Below, piece after piece: positions 24,502 to 35,972 of a stretch of 64,000 bases of DNA; position 1 is the first letter of the stretch; each line of letters begins with the position of its first letter. Where the stretch lies: NCBI GenBank assembly GCA_018292915.2, contig JACVVK020000015.1:191001-255000 (forward strand), written 5' to 3'. The notes beneath the pieces are model-generated. The model was not told where the DNA came from and searched no databases. It worked only from the letters and a program-made list of their open reading frames with translations. The translations under genes and the position numbers were made by a program. The stretch comes from Batillaria attramentaria. Its lineage: Eukaryota; Mollusca; Gastropoda; Batillariidae.

Positions 24502-24522
24502 CTCTCTCTCTCTCTCTCTCTC
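24412..24522. repeat. (CA)n-(CT)n microsatellite
   Basis: Long CA run followed by CT, abutting the truncated LINE. Confidence 0.95.
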
Positions 24523-24524
24523 TG

Positions 24525-24906
24525 CTCTAGGTGCTCCAGTAACATGCATTTTCCTAGTTGGTATTGCACCACCAAGATTCCAGATTTTATTTTCCTTTTT
24601 CAGCCGTATCATGCCTACTTTCAGTTTGATGCTCACTTCGAGTGGAAAACTGCCACTTTCGCCGTATACCGTGGCTGATAAAGTGCTACGGTTTAAGCGA
24701 AGAATGAATTTCGGTGCTTTTAAATGCATCGTTTCTATGAGCGCTAGGTTTTCGTGGCCTCATATTTCGCATCCGTACAGAAGAACGGGGACTACCATCT
24801 TGTGATACAAATCGAGAATAACATCTATGGGGAGATTTTGACCCCTGGCAGTCTGTAGTAGAGAAAACATAGCGTTTTGGGCTTTGTCGTACGCGGCCTT
24901 CTTACA
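24525..24906 (-). pseudogene. LINE RT protein, segment 3 (C-terminal side)
   Basis: Minus-strand reading gives 'KCKKAAYDKAQNAMFSLLQT', 'LYHKMVVPVLLYGCEI', a stop where Trp is expected, then 'GHENLALIETMHLKAPKFIL' and 'TVYGESGSFPLEVSIKLKVG'. This is the region after the polymerase core in a mollusc-type LINE. It continues segment 2 once the 652-bp insertion is removed. The stop codon and the truncation at the CT microsatellite show decay. Confidence 0.8.
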
Positions 24907-24915
24907 CTTTGCAAA

Positions 24916-25567
24916 ACATGAGGGTAGAGACAGCAGTGTACGCACTTCTCCGATTGGTAAGAAAATCGATGGCACACGTCCGCCATTTTGATTTTCGTTT
25001 GCATTTCCGGTGTGGCTCTAAGCAGACGACACCAACGCCAGAACGTCGTTATTTTTAGCATCGCGATGTACGATTGTGCCTCTAAGAAAACGACATGCAG
25101 TACTAGGTCTATCATCGTCTATGAAATGTTGGTATTTTCTCCTCTAAAGCAGAGTCTGTTCAGTTCTGACTTTTTCTGTGGTGGAGTTTTTTTTTTAGAG
25201 GCCAGCTTTTCTTTCTTTTCTCCAAATGATAACACCACCCACACATAACAAACGCGACAACTGCTCTGTCTCTCTGACGCGACACAATACTCACACCGCA
25301 CATACCCAAGTACTCGCACACACTGACACGACGTGCATTTTACCTTTTGACTCAGCGGCCATCACGAACTTCCACTACATTGCACGTTGAAAAAAATGGA
25401 GAAAACTGGCAACTGGCAAGCACGTTGAACAACGCGCGCTCAATGGATCGCCAAAGCGACAACCACACATCCCCGGAAATGCAGACGAAAATCAAAATGG
25501 CGGAAGTGCGCCATCGATTTTCTGACCCATCGGAGAAGTGCGTACACTGCTGTCTCTAGCCTCATGT
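24916..25567. mobile_element. Small TIR element, 652 bp, 9-bp target duplication
   Basis: The ends form inverted repeats of about 95 bp (left starts ACATGAGGGTAGAGACAGCA, right arm complement ACATGAGGCTAGAGACAGCA). The perfect 9-bp duplication CTTTGCAAA flanks both ends (24907-24915, 25568-25576). It lies inside the LINE. The interior encodes no transposase, so it is non-autonomous. The 9-bp duplication fits Mutator-like or foldback elements. Confidence 0.9.
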
Positions 25568-25576
25568 CTTTGCAAA

Positions 25577-25883
25577 GGATCCGTTACGTGCGAATTCTTA
25601 AATATTTAAAGCTGTCTACTAGTTCCAGGTTATCTTGACCAAACGTGAAAGTTTCAATGCCACCTATTCTTTTTTGAAATATCATGATTTTCGTTTACGA
25701 CACATTAACGCTTAGTTTCCATTCATCACAGTACGAGGCAAGGGCATGTAAAGATTTCTGCAGGCCAGCACGTGTCTCCGACATTAGAATGGTATCGTCG
25801 GCATGTGGCAAGACAAAAATCTGAATGAGGCTGGCTAACTCTTGGTCATCTGTAACTAATGGTATTTTGAGGGGGTTACAACT
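25577..25883 (-). pseudogene. LINE RT protein, segment 2 (catalytic region)
   Basis: Reads 'KIPLVTDDQELASLIQIFVL', then 'PHADDTILMSETRAGLQKSL' and 'ALASYCDEWKLSVNVS', a stop, and 'TKIMIFQKRIGGIETFTFGQ'. ADD is the RT motif C, with His replacing the usual Tyr before it. The segment lies between the 652-bp and the 10-kb insertions. Confidence 0.85.
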
Positions 25884-26049
25884 ACTTGCTTTATGGCGCT
25901 ACCCTCAGCAGCCAGTGGCCTGAGCAGCCAGTGGATATTCACACGGACATGTGCAATTCGCACAGACACGTGTAATTAGTGCGGAAAACAACAACTACAA
26001 AAAACAGGTATTCCAAGGTCCGAGGAAGCCAATAATAATAATTAATAAT

Positions 26050-27868
26050 AATAATGAAGGTGATTAGGAGCCACAAAGCCTGTAAATACATGTATTCAGC
26101 AGCCACACCTCTTCAGCCCTGCCCCAAAGCCGGTCCAAATCGCGACGTTTTTCAATCACGTTCCACACATTTCCTCGGCTTATTACATCATCGGTTCCCG
26201 GTTTCCCCCCCAGTAAACACTAAAGTTTTTGATTCTTTATTCAATTCCACTCTCAGAAATCTTGGTGATTAGGAGGCACAAAGTCTGTAAATACTCGGCA
26301 GCCACACCCCTTCCACCCTGCCCCCAGTCCAACTCGCGACATATTCCACTCACGTTCTACACAATTCCTCGAGCATATTACACCATCGGCTCCCGGTTTT
26401 CCCCCAATGAACAGTACAGTTTTCAATTCTTAATTCAGTTTCAGTTGCAGAAATCATAGTGATTAGGAGGCACAAAGCCTGTAAATACTCAGCAGCCACA
26501 CCTCTATCACCTTACCTCCATTCCAAATCGTGATGTTTCTCACTCACGTCGCACACTTCCTCGGCATATTACATCGGTTCCCGGTTTCCCCCTAATAAAC
26601 ACTATATCTTTCTATTCTTTATTGAGTTTCAGTCTCAGAAATCATAATGATTAGGAGGCACAAAGCCTGTAAATACTCAACAGCCACACCTCTTTTACCC
26701 TACCCCTATTCCAACTCGCGACATATTTCAATCACGTTCTACACAGTTCCTCGACTCCCGGTTTCCCCCTAATGCACAGTCTGTAAATTCTCAGCAACCA
26801 CACCTCTTCAACCCTGCACCCATTGCAAAACGCTACGTTTTTTTCACTGACGTTCCACACAATTCCTCGGACTATTACACCATCGGTTCCCGGTTTCCCT
26901 CTAATAAACAACATATTTTTCCATTCTTCATGCAGTTTCAGTCTCAGAAATTATAGTGATTAGGAAGCACAAAGCCTGTAAATACTCAGCAGCCACACCT
27001 GTTTAACCCTGCCCCCATTCCAAATCGTGATGTTTTTCACACACGTCGCACACTTCATCGGCTTATTACACCATCGGCTCCCAGATCCCCACTAATAAAC
27101 ACTATATTTTTCTATTCTTAATTCAGTTTCAGTTGCAGAAATCATAGTGATTAGGAGGCACAAAGCCTGTAAATACCCAGCAGCCACACCTCTATCACCC
27201 TACCCCCATTCCAAATCGTGATGTTTTTCATTCACGGCGCACACTTCCTCGGCATATTACACCATCGGTTCCCGGTTTCCCCCTAATAAACACTATATTT
27301 TTCTATTCTTTATCGAGTTTCAGTCTCAAAAATCATAATGATTAGGAGGCACAAAGCCTGTAAATACTCAGCAGCCACACCTCTTTCACCCTACCCCCAT
27401 TCCAATTCGCGACATATTTCACTCACGTTCTACACAATTCCTCGAGCATATTACACCATCGGCTCCCGGTTTCCCCCTAATAAACACTACAGTTTTCGAT
27501 TCTTTATTCAGTTCCACTCTCAGAAATCATAGTGATTAGGAGGCATAAAGTCTGTAAATACTCAGCAGCCACACCTCTTTCACCCTACCCCCATTCCAAA
27601 TCGTGATGTTTTTCGCTCACGTCGCACACTTCCTCGGCTTATTACACCATCGGATCCCGGTTTCCCCCTAATAAACACTATAGTTTTCGATTCTTTATTC
27701 AGTTCCACTCTCAGACATTATAGTGATTAGGAGGCATAAAGTCTGTAAATACTCAGCAGCCACACCTCTTCAACTCTGCACCCATTGCAAAACGCTACGT
27801 TTTACACTGACGTTCCAAACAATTCCTCGGTCTATTACACCATCGGTTCCCGGTTTCCCCTTAATAAA
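26050..27868 (+). repeat. Left arm: ~190-bp satellite, about nine units
   Basis: GATTAGGAG(G) markers occur at 26062, 26267, 26461, 26649, 26958, 27149, 27340, 27534 and 27724, so spacing is mostly 188-194. One unit near 26740-26800 is cut down. Each unit contains GGCACAAAGCCTGTAAATAC, TCAGCAGCCACACC, TTACACCATCGG, CCCGGTTTCCCCCTAATAAA and TCAGTCTCAGAAATCAT. The TCAGCAGCCA word is also in the element's terminal repeat. Confidence 0.93.
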
Positions 27869-28800
27869 CACTATATTTGAGAAATTCTGCAAAAATTGAT
27901 GTGGGGTCAATCTTAGTGATTTAAAGATTTCTGCATTTTCAGGTCCTTTAAACAGCTAATACAACTCCCGGGAAAGTTTCTAGGCTGTGAATAACTTAAA
28001 AGTGTACAAAAGTGTGCATTTACTACCACCACGCCATACTGGAACAGTTTCCATGTAACACTTTTACCAGCCATTTTCTCAAACTTTGCGGCTTTGAATA
28101 GTAGAGAACTATGACCTTCTTTGTTCTAACGCTTCCATACCTGTACTACACGTCGATACGACCAAGTCGCTAAAAATAGTCACCAATCAGTTGCGCTGAT
28201 TAGCTGGTCTTCAGTCCGCAACCAAATAACGTCGTCTGCGCAGTACGCGGTACGCGCTACGTACGTAGAACAATATGATCATATACCAACCAGAGTCACC
28301 ACAATGGTTTCAAATAGTATACTACACAAGATTGCCACATTAGGCTACGTAACACAGCTGCAAATTTGGAGGAAAACGCTATATACTCTTCTTATATAAA
28401 ACGTTGCAGACGACACCCTAGAAATGCTTTAAAATTCACCAAAAAATTCACAACAATCAGGCAGCCATAGACTCATGTGTAGAGTAAATTTCAACAAATT
28501 CCAATATTCCGTTTTTTGGCAATGTTGGCAGCGACCACATACCCCCCCCCCCCCCCTCATTCCACGGTCGTCTGCTGGCTCCTGTGCCAGCCGCGCATGA
28601 ATACAAACAGTTCACAAGCCAGCCTCATTTTCCCCTAATTTTACTATTACCTGGCATGAAACTTGTTTACAAAGCCAACAAAAAGCACCAGATTGCCATT
28701 TTTTACTCTGCACACAAATTTTACAAGGGGCAAAGATTTTCTACTATATTTAGCGGAGTTTTTACTACATGACCCGGAAGCTAATACCGCTCTGTAACCT
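27869..28800. other. Foldback interior, no gene recognised
   Basis: AT-moderate unique-looking DNA with a C homopolymer near 28541-28555. It may be original element interior. No transposase-like frame on either strand. Confidence 0.5.
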
Positions 28801-29215
28801 GTTAAAGCCTTCCGTCATTTTGACCAGTCACTTCCCCAGTACCTTTCTGATAAGCTCACCACGTACGAAACATCCCGCACTCTCCGCTCATCCTCAGAAA
28901 AGCTACTTAAGGTCCCCCAGGTCAGCCTCAAAACATTTGGCCAACGTTCTTTCAGTTATAGAGCCCCCCACGTTTGGAACTCCTTGCCATCTTCTCTGAG
29001 AAACATCCCTTCCCTCCTACAGTTTAAAGCAGAACTCAAAACACATCTTTTCAAACTAGCTTTTAATCTTTAAGTTTAAACTCCGCCGCCTGTATTGATG
29101 TGTATAAATGTGTGCGTATGAATGTTGTGTGTGTGCGTGAGCAAAAAGCGCATTGAGTGCTTTTCAAAGCAGAACTCCGCGCTCTACAAGTGTAATATAT
29201 TATTATTATTACTGT
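28801..29215 (+). pseudogene. L2-like LINE C-terminus and 3' UTR
   Basis: An uninterrupted 90-codon end of ORF2 (28801 to the stop at 29071-29073) reads 'SRTLRSSSEKLLKVPQVSLK', 'APHVWNSLPSSLRNIPSLLQ' and 'FKAELKTHLFKLAFNL'. The 3' UTR ends CGCGCTCTACAAGTGTAATA plus (ATT)n. 5'-truncated; the retained part has no lesions, so it is a fairly young insertion. Confidence 0.88.
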
Positions 29216-29544
29216 GTCTTAAATGACTGATTCCAATGCACGGACTAAGTGCATTCGATGACAAGTTTTCCACAGCCTTGTTGTACGTATGACAAACGTA
29301 CGGACTGAGACTTTAAAAAAAAAGTGAAATCAAATTCGACGGAATGAGAAACAAATGCAGACTCTTGGCTCAAGAAGGATTTGTTAATGTGAAATACAAG
29401 GAGATAAGATAAAGATAAAAATCAAACCATACCTATTGCAGAACTTGTTAGTAACTGTGGCAGTTCCAGCAGTGTTGTGGGTCGGTGATGATACCGGCGG
29501 CTTCAGATAAACGGTATTTATAACATTTATGGTCATTAACAACT

Positions 29545-29639
29545 GATTATTGCTCAGTCCTTGGCAACATTCAAAGCTAAACTGAAAACGCATCTCTTCT
29601 CCTCCCAGTAATTCAACTCAGCTTTTTATGGTCTTGTAC

Positions 29640-29704
<65 letters not shown>

Positions 29705-29931
29705 TGGTTTATTTGGGTTGGGCTCCCCACATCCTGTGTCTGGGCAGGATGCTGGGGTCCCCGCTCTCTTACTGCCATGGTCTCTGTTGCCTGCAGGGAG
29801 ACAATGCGGGTTTTTATTTTTTATTTTATCAGTCTTTATTTTCGCGGGTTGTTGCTGCCCCCCCCCCCCTCCCGTTATATTGTAAAGCGCCTAGAGCCAG
29901 CCCCTGGGTTAGGCGCGTTAAAAATCTCCAC

Positions 29932-29961
<30 letters not shown>
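29545..29961 (+). pseudogene. LINE 3' end with GT tract
   Basis: Begins with 'QSLATFKAKLKTHLFSSQ' and a stop, then a UTR with (GT)n (29643-29700), GTAAAGCGCCTAGAGCC, GGCGCGTTAAAAATC and an (ATT)n tail. Confidence 0.75.
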
Positions 29962-29963
<2 letters not shown>

Positions 29964-30168
29964 TAACAATGTCAGGAAGTTTGGGGATTAACAAGTGTCT
30001 GCTAAAATTGCTGTTTAATTGGAACGTGTTACGCATGTCATTTGAGAAGGAGATGATACCGTTTCAGATGCCGTTCAACATCTCGACAAATGGACAATTT
30101 GATAAAAATGAAAAGGTTACGTTAATTTGTCGGTCTGTCGACCAATATCTTAAATTTAAAGCTGGTTG

Positions 30169-30335
<167 letters not shown>

Positions 30336-30504
30336 GTTATTAGGGTTTTCCGCCGCGTGAGCAACGAAACACAGAGAAAGACAGACAGACAAACAGACAA
30401 AACGATCTAGAGAAGAAAACAGGAGAGAATAATTTGTGTAAATGCGTGAAAAATGGAAGAACTCATACTCAAGCGCTATCAAATTTAGGAAAGGGAGCTT
30501 TGGG

Positions 30505-30548
30505 TGTTTTAGTTTAGTTTAGTTTAGTTTAGTTTAGTTTAGTTTAGT
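30505..30548. repeat. (TTTAG)n microsatellite
   Basis: About eight pentamer units, a G-poor relative of the telomere-like pattern but not TTAGGG. Confidence 0.9.
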
Positions 30549-30714
30549 GAGTTGTTCCTTCTGTTGCTGTTTGTGTTTTCGAGATGTCAGGGACGGACAG
30601 TGGTCTGGCTGCGAAATAGTATCTGTAGATTGCGCGACTGTAAATCAAATCTAAGTAAATTAACTAACTAAACAACTAAATATGTTCATCTCTCTCTCTC
30701 TCTCTCTCTCACAG

Positions 30715-32392
30715 TATATTTCCAGACGAACTCAAGAAAGCCAAAGTAGTGCCTATTCCGAAAAGTAAAGATCTCCACAATCTCAGTGACTACCGTCCGA
30801 TTTCAGTTTTATCAGTCCTGTCCAAACCTCTGGAAAGACATATCCATAACCACATGCTCAGTTTCCTAGAAAAAACAACATCTTTTGAATCCGCTCCAAT
30901 CTGGTTTCCGCCCTCAACATTCGTGCCACACCGCACTTGTCCGCATCGTCGACACTTGGCTATCTGCCATCAACAAATCCCAGCTAACTGGTGCGGTCTT
31001 TCTTGACCTGAAAAAAGCCTTTGACTTGGTGAACCACAGCATTTTGTTAAAGAAATTGTCCCTATATATCCCTGATCCTAAGACAATCTCCTTATTTTCC
31101 TCATATCTCCAAGGTAGAAGGCAGAAAGTCTATCTAAATGGTGCGTTTTCTGAGGAAGGTGTTGTTAAGCTCGGTGTGCCCCAGGGCTCTATCCTTGGCC
31201 CGATTTTCTTTTGTTTATTCATCAATGATATGCCCCTCTCCATCTCAAACCCTAATGTAAGCTGTGATATGTTTGCTGACGACTCCACGCTCCATGCGTC
31301 GGATGTGCATGAGTCAAAAGTAAACGAAGTATTGCAGCACAGCCTCACTGAAATCTCCCAGTGGTGTAAAGCCAACCACATGGTAATTAGTACCACCAAA
31401 ACCAAAAGCATGCTAATTACAACGCGCCAAAAACACCAACGCAAACTATCTCCCCTACGGTTGTCAGTTGGGTTCGAGTCTATCGAGCAGGTCTCGAACC
31501 ACCGTCTACTAGGTGTCATAATTGACGACCAACTAAAGTGGGAAACGCATGTTGATGGTCTCTGTAAATTATTGTCAAAAAATGTATTCTTGCTATCCAA
31601 ACTAAGTCGCCTAGTTAGCCCTGACATCTGCAAGCTATTCTTTCATGCCCACGTGCAAAGTCATCTAGATTTTGCGTCCACTTTGTGGGACGAGTGCAGC
31701 GAAAATCAGTTCAAAAAGGTAAACTCCGTTCACCGGCGCGCTGTCAAACTCTTACACTCGGGTAATTCTAGTACCGACCAAAAGTTTAAAATCCTCAAAC
31801 TTCTACCTCTTAAACAGCATCTGAAGTTTAACAAATGCTTACTGATGCACAAAATTGTTTACTACAAAGCCCCAACATATCTCCATCAACTATTTAATTT
31901 CGAACATGATAAACAACATAACACAAGGAACAGTCTGCTCCCAGTGCCTCGTCCAAGGGTTGATATATATAAAAGTAGCCTGTCTTTCTCAGGGGCATCC
32001 ATGTGGAACTCTTTACCACTGAGTATCCAAAACGTTTCCAAATTCATAAACTTCAAACAAATTCTACACGATACGCTTATCTGACGATATATATAGAAAT
32101 GTGTTACATACATGTTTTGCAATATTAGAGACGACTGTAAATTTCTTACTTGGCATACATCCAGTATCATCAGCACATGCCACGTATGTTTTGATTTGTT
32201 TATCGTGTGTATTTTTCTCTCCTGTATTTCCCCTAGATAGTTTATACTTCTTTTTTTTTTTTTTTTTTTAAACTTTGCATTGTTTGTTTGTTTGTTTTGA
32301 TTTTTTTCTCAATACCCTTTAATGTAGAATAGCAGGACAGCATGTAAGATAGGCAGCAATGCCTAAATGCTCTATCCTGAATAAAAAACGTT

Positions 32393-32393
<1 letters not shown>
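30715..32393 (+). pseudogene. CR1/L2-like LINE reverse transcriptase, 5'-truncated
   Basis: Translation from about 30717 gives 'KVVPIPKSKDLHNLSDYRPI', then a one-base frameshift near 30885, then an unbroken frame to the stop at 32082-32084. RT motifs in order: 'SGFRPQHSCHTAL', 'AVFLDLKKAFDLVNH' (motif A Asp), 'GVPQGSILGPIFFCLFINDM' (motif B), 'MFADDSTLH' (motif C), 'TKTKSM' and the LINE C-terminal 'GASMWNSLPLSIQNVSKF'. The N-terminal endonuclease is absent. The 3' UTR (32085-32393) has AATAAAAAACG before a CT tract. The copy begins directly after another CT tract (30690-30711), so it may have inserted in or near CT repeats. It lies inside the foldback element and is younger than it. Called broken because of truncation and the frameshift. 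Confidence 0.9.
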
Positions 32394-32395
<2 letters not shown>

Positions 32396-32430
<35 letters not shown>

Positions 32431-32449
32431 TTGCGCGGCTTTAAGCCCT

Positions 32450-32498
<49 letters not shown>

Positions 32499-32517
32499 TT
32501 GCGCGGCTTTAAGCCCT

Positions 32518-32554
<37 letters not shown>

Positions 32555-32573
32555 TTGCGCGGCTTTAAGCCCT

Positions 32574-32608
<35 letters not shown>

Positions 32609-32627
32609 TTGCGCGGCTTTAAGCCCT

Positions 32628-32668
<41 letters not shown>

Positions 32669-32765
32669 TTGCGCGGCTTTAAGCCCTAAACTCTCTCTCT
32701 CTCTCTCTCTGCTTGCGCGGCTTTAAGCCCTAAACTCTCTCTCTCTCTCTCTCCCTCTCTCGCTC
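32396..32765. repeat. Composite minisatellite: (CT)n plus a 24-bp word, six times
   Basis: A 24-bp word beginning GCTTGCGCGGCTTTAAGCCC recurs six times from 32429, separated by CT runs of variable length (about 8-22 dinucleotides). The word contains an inverted pair (GGCTTTAAGCC), so single strands could form small hairpins. Confidence 0.93.
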
Positions 32766-33639
32766 TTGTCTCTCTCTTTTCAGTCGTTTCTTTACCCGTT
32801 GCTGTGTTGGCAAGATTTGTCCCAGACACCCTGTGGTTATTATTCTTAATTATTGCATAAGGATGTCTCATTCTATACAAATCATGCGTTATGTGAACAT
32901 TTTTGATAATTAATCGGCATTGTTATTTGCAACGACCGGTTGCACTTTTCCTGTGATGACAATATCTAATTGACTGAGACATGTGCAGATTATTCTTATT
33001 TTACTGCATCCGGCTGACGCATTCTGGTGCAATCGTGCATCAGCTTACATTACATTGAAATGTATTCGTCGCTCACATTTTCCTTGTTCGCTTGTCCTTA
33101 GCCATGATTTGGCAACACGCGCCTCAGACACCTACAGATCTTTATATCATTAATTATCACTATCTGACGTGGGCAGCTTGACGGACAATAAAACGTTATT
33201 ATTACTTTTATGTATTATTGCATCAGTGTAATATTATTACATAAAGCCTGTTTTCTTATGTCCAGTCTGCGGTTCAAGAGGGATATTGAGAAGATATCAT
33301 TCCATGATTATGTTTTAATGACTAAGTCGGCGTGAAAAGACTGGCGTGAGAGACGGCAATATACGAATTTAATGCAAATGACATTACACCATTAGCGGGA
33401 TTTCCAACCTGATGGACCACGCTCATCGTTGTATCGGCCAGCGTTGTGTTGGAAACGACAATACGCGAATGCATAATGGCATTGTGCAGTAATAATTATT
33501 ACACCATTAGCGCTATTTCCAGCTTTGACCATGCTCATGGTTGTATCAATATTCGTTTGCTGAAAGTTTATCGCATTTCTCGATATCACATGACTGCACA
33601 TTTCTATGCTTTTCTATCTTTATTGTAATATTCATTACT
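32766..33639. other. Foldback interior; a ~116-bp diverged duplication
   Basis: TTACACCATTAGCG recurs at about 33384 and 33500, followed by similar TTTCCA and CTCATSGTTGTATC stretches. No coding region is evident. Confidence 0.55.
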
Positions 33640-33830
33640 TAATAATAATAATAATAATAATATTTATAGGGCGCCTATCCCCGTGGAACGAGCTCTAGGC
33701 GCCTTACAATCTAAAACTTAAAAAAAGCACAAAAACCCCATTCACTCAACTCAATGTACACTGCGTAAGAAAAAAAAAAACAAAAAAAAAAAACTTGGTC
33801 GTTAGCAGGCAAGCCTGCCCACACACGTGG
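33640..33830 (-). mobile_element. LINE 3' end, minus strand
   Basis: Complement of an (ATT)n tail followed by GGGCGCCTATCCCC and CTAGGCGCCTTACA, then A-rich sequence. No ORF remnant was recognised. Confidence 0.65.
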
Positions 33831-34014
33831 AAACACGTTTTCAGATGAAATTTTCACATAAAAATTATTTACATCTCGCAATGTGGTAATGTATTTTCAT
33901 TACTTTGAGACTTGTGCTTAAATAGTAATTTAGGCAGACATTAATGTGCTCAACCCCCAAAACCAAAAGGAGAAATTATCGCAGCCTAATAAGATATGCA
34001 AATAATATGAAAAT

Positions 34015-34212
34015 GTCTTTATTCAGTTCCACTCTCAGAAATTATAGTGATTAGGAGGCACAAAGTCTGTAAATACTCAGCAGCCACACCTCTTCAACTC
34101 TGCACCCATTGCAAAACGCTACGTTTTACACTGACGTTCCAAACAATTCCTCGGCCTATTACACCATCGGTTCCCGGTTTCCCCTTAATAAACACTATAC
34201 TTTTCCACTATT
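34015..34212 (+). repeat. Satellite unit, plus orientation, right side of foldback
   Basis: One ~190-bp unit like those of the left arm; its continuation (CTATTCAATTTCACTCTCAG) lies at 34896, beyond the Penelope-like insertion. This shows that the Penelope element landed in a satellite unit. Confidence 0.85.
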
Positions 34213-34230
34213 TCTTCACGCCACTTCACA

Positions 34231-34527
34231 TGCGACAGTGCAAACCTCATATACGCCATCATCTGTACCGCATGTCACAAACTGTATGTTGGGGAAACTG
34301 GACGTAGCCTGGCAACACGCTTTGCTGAACATACCGCCGACACCAGACACAACAGAATAAAACCCGTTGCCGTGCATTTCAATTCTGCAGGCCACTCCAT
34401 CTTAAATATGACAGTAACTGGCCTGTGGCTTATGCACGGCGACGCCACAGACAGACGCGACATGGAGTCGCACATTATTCAGCGCCTGGGAAGCCAGGCC
34501 CTGGGTGGTTTGAACGAAAAGCCGTAA
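34231..34527 (+). pseudogene. Penelope-like element, GIY-YIG endonuclease end
   Basis: A 98-residue frame without its own start, ending at TAA 34525-34527. It reads 'NLIYAIICTACHKLYVGETG' then 'RSLATRFAEH', which is the GIY-YIG pattern (IY..LYVGETG with Arg and the R..EH helix), and ends 'IIQRLGSQALGGLNEKP'. This domain, after a CxxC-type stretch, sits C-terminal to the reverse transcriptase in Penelope-like elements. The RT is missing, so the copy is 5'-truncated. The retained domain has no stop or frameshift; the start is set by the truncation, not by an ATG. Confidence 0.85.
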
Positions 34528-34892
34528 CATAACCCTCTGAACTTTTTTCACACACAGTCCATGGTCTTGTGTCACCAAAGGATGGGTGTTGTGATTGCTA
34601 ATCAGTTTCACTATTCTTTTTTGTTCTTTTCTGCCCAACAATTTTTTTTTCACACACAGTCCATGGTCCAGGATGGGTGATATTTTTACTATTTTTTCTG
34701 GTCCTTTTCTCGCCCACTGTTTTTTTTCTCCCCCGCGCCGTGTATGTCAGTACGTCCGCAGAGTTACCTTTTGTTTGTTAGTTGAAGTTATGTCCCATTT
34801 GTTTATGTCCTGAAGAAGGCGAAAGCCGAAACGTCGACCTGTGCCGTCCTTTGTCAAAGTTAAGTGGTTTCTGTCCCTTTTATTTGCTTATA
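34528..34892 (+). mobile_element. Penelope-like element 3' UTR
   Basis: Follows the endonuclease ORF. It contains two diverged copies of a CACACACAGTCCATGGTC stretch (near 34552 and 34651) and ends with the ~90-bp segment CTGAAGAAGGCGAAAGCCG ... GTTAAGTGGTTTCTGTCCC that makes up the arms of the palindromic units at 15241 and 59574. Satellite DNA resumes directly after it. Confidence 0.82.
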
Positions 34893-34895
34893 TTT

Positions 34896-35852
34896 CTTCA
34901 TTCTCTATTCAATTTCACTCTCAGAAATTATAGTGATTAGGAGGCACAAAGTCTGTAAATACTCAGCAGCCAGTGTGGAACATGACTGAAAAACGTCGCG
35001 TTTTGTGCCTCGTAATCACTATGATTTCTGAGACTGAAACTGAATAAAAACTCGAAAAATATAGTATTTATTAGGGGGAAACCGGGAGCCGATGGTGTAA
35101 TAGACCGAGGAAGAGTGCGACGTGAGTGAAAAACGTAGCGTTTTAGAATGGGGGCAGGGTTAAACAGGTGTGGCTGCTGAGTATTTACAGGCTTTGTGCT
35201 TCCTAATCACTATAATTTCTGAGACTGAAACTGCATGAAGAATGGAAAAATATGTTGTTTATTAGAGGGAAACCGGGAACCGATGGTGTAATAGGCCGAG
35301 GAATTGTGTGGAACGTCAGTGAAAAAAACGTAGCGTTTTGCAATGGGTGCAGGGTTGAAGAGGTGTGGTTGCTGAGAATTTACAGACTGTGTGCCTCCTA
35401 ATCGCTATGATTTCTGAGAGTGGAATTGAATAGAGAATCGAAAAATATTTTGTTTACTAGGGGGAAACCGGGAATCGATGGTGTAATAGGCCGAGGAATT
35501 GTGTGGAACGTCAGTGAAAATAACGTAGCGTTTTGCAATTGGTGCAGGGTTGAAGATGTGTGGTTGCTGAGAATTTACAGACTTTGTGCCTCCTAATCAC
35601 TATGATTTCTGAGGGTGGAATTGAATAGAGAATCGAAAACTATAGTGTTCATTAGGGGGAAACCGGGAGCCGATGGTGTAATAGGCCGAGGAATTGTGTG
35701 GAACGTGACTGAAAAACGTCGCGTTTTGTGCCTCGTAATCACTATGATTTCTGGGACTGAAAGTGAATAAAAACTGGAAAAATATAGTATTTATTAGGGG
35801 GAAACCGGGAGCCGATGGCGTAATAGGCCGAGGAAGTGTGCGACGTGAGTAG
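34896..35852. repeat. Right arm: satellite units, mostly inverted
   Basis: 34896-34975 is plus-oriented and then switches at 34976 to the minus orientation, with about five units (CCTAATCAC/CGTAATCAC markers near 35012, 35200, 35396, 35591 and 35734). Two units (34976 and 35697) share the same internal deletion, joining AACGTCGCGTTTTG to TGCCTCGTAATCAC. Confidence 0.9.
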
Positions 35853-35972
35853 TAGTTGCTGCCATCAACGGAATGTACGTTACTGTGGGTTTCGGCCCTA
35901 TTTGCCCGGTCTTTGTGAGAATAGCGTGTGGCTGCTCAGTCTGGCTGCTGAGGGTAGCGCCATACTTGCTTT

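Noticed and set aside
26050..27868. Cluster of small genes in the 190-bp array (repeated ~60-codon frames)
   Set aside because: The frames recur with the satellite period and carry no domain; they follow from the repeat.
30505..30548. (TTTAG)n as telomeric repeat
   Set aside because: The unit has a single G and is not the TTAGGG-type sequence; it is treated as a plain microsatellite.
32396..32765. CRISPR-like alternation of a repeated 24-bp word and spacers
   Set aside because: The spacers are all CT dinucleotide runs and the genome is animal; this is a minisatellite.
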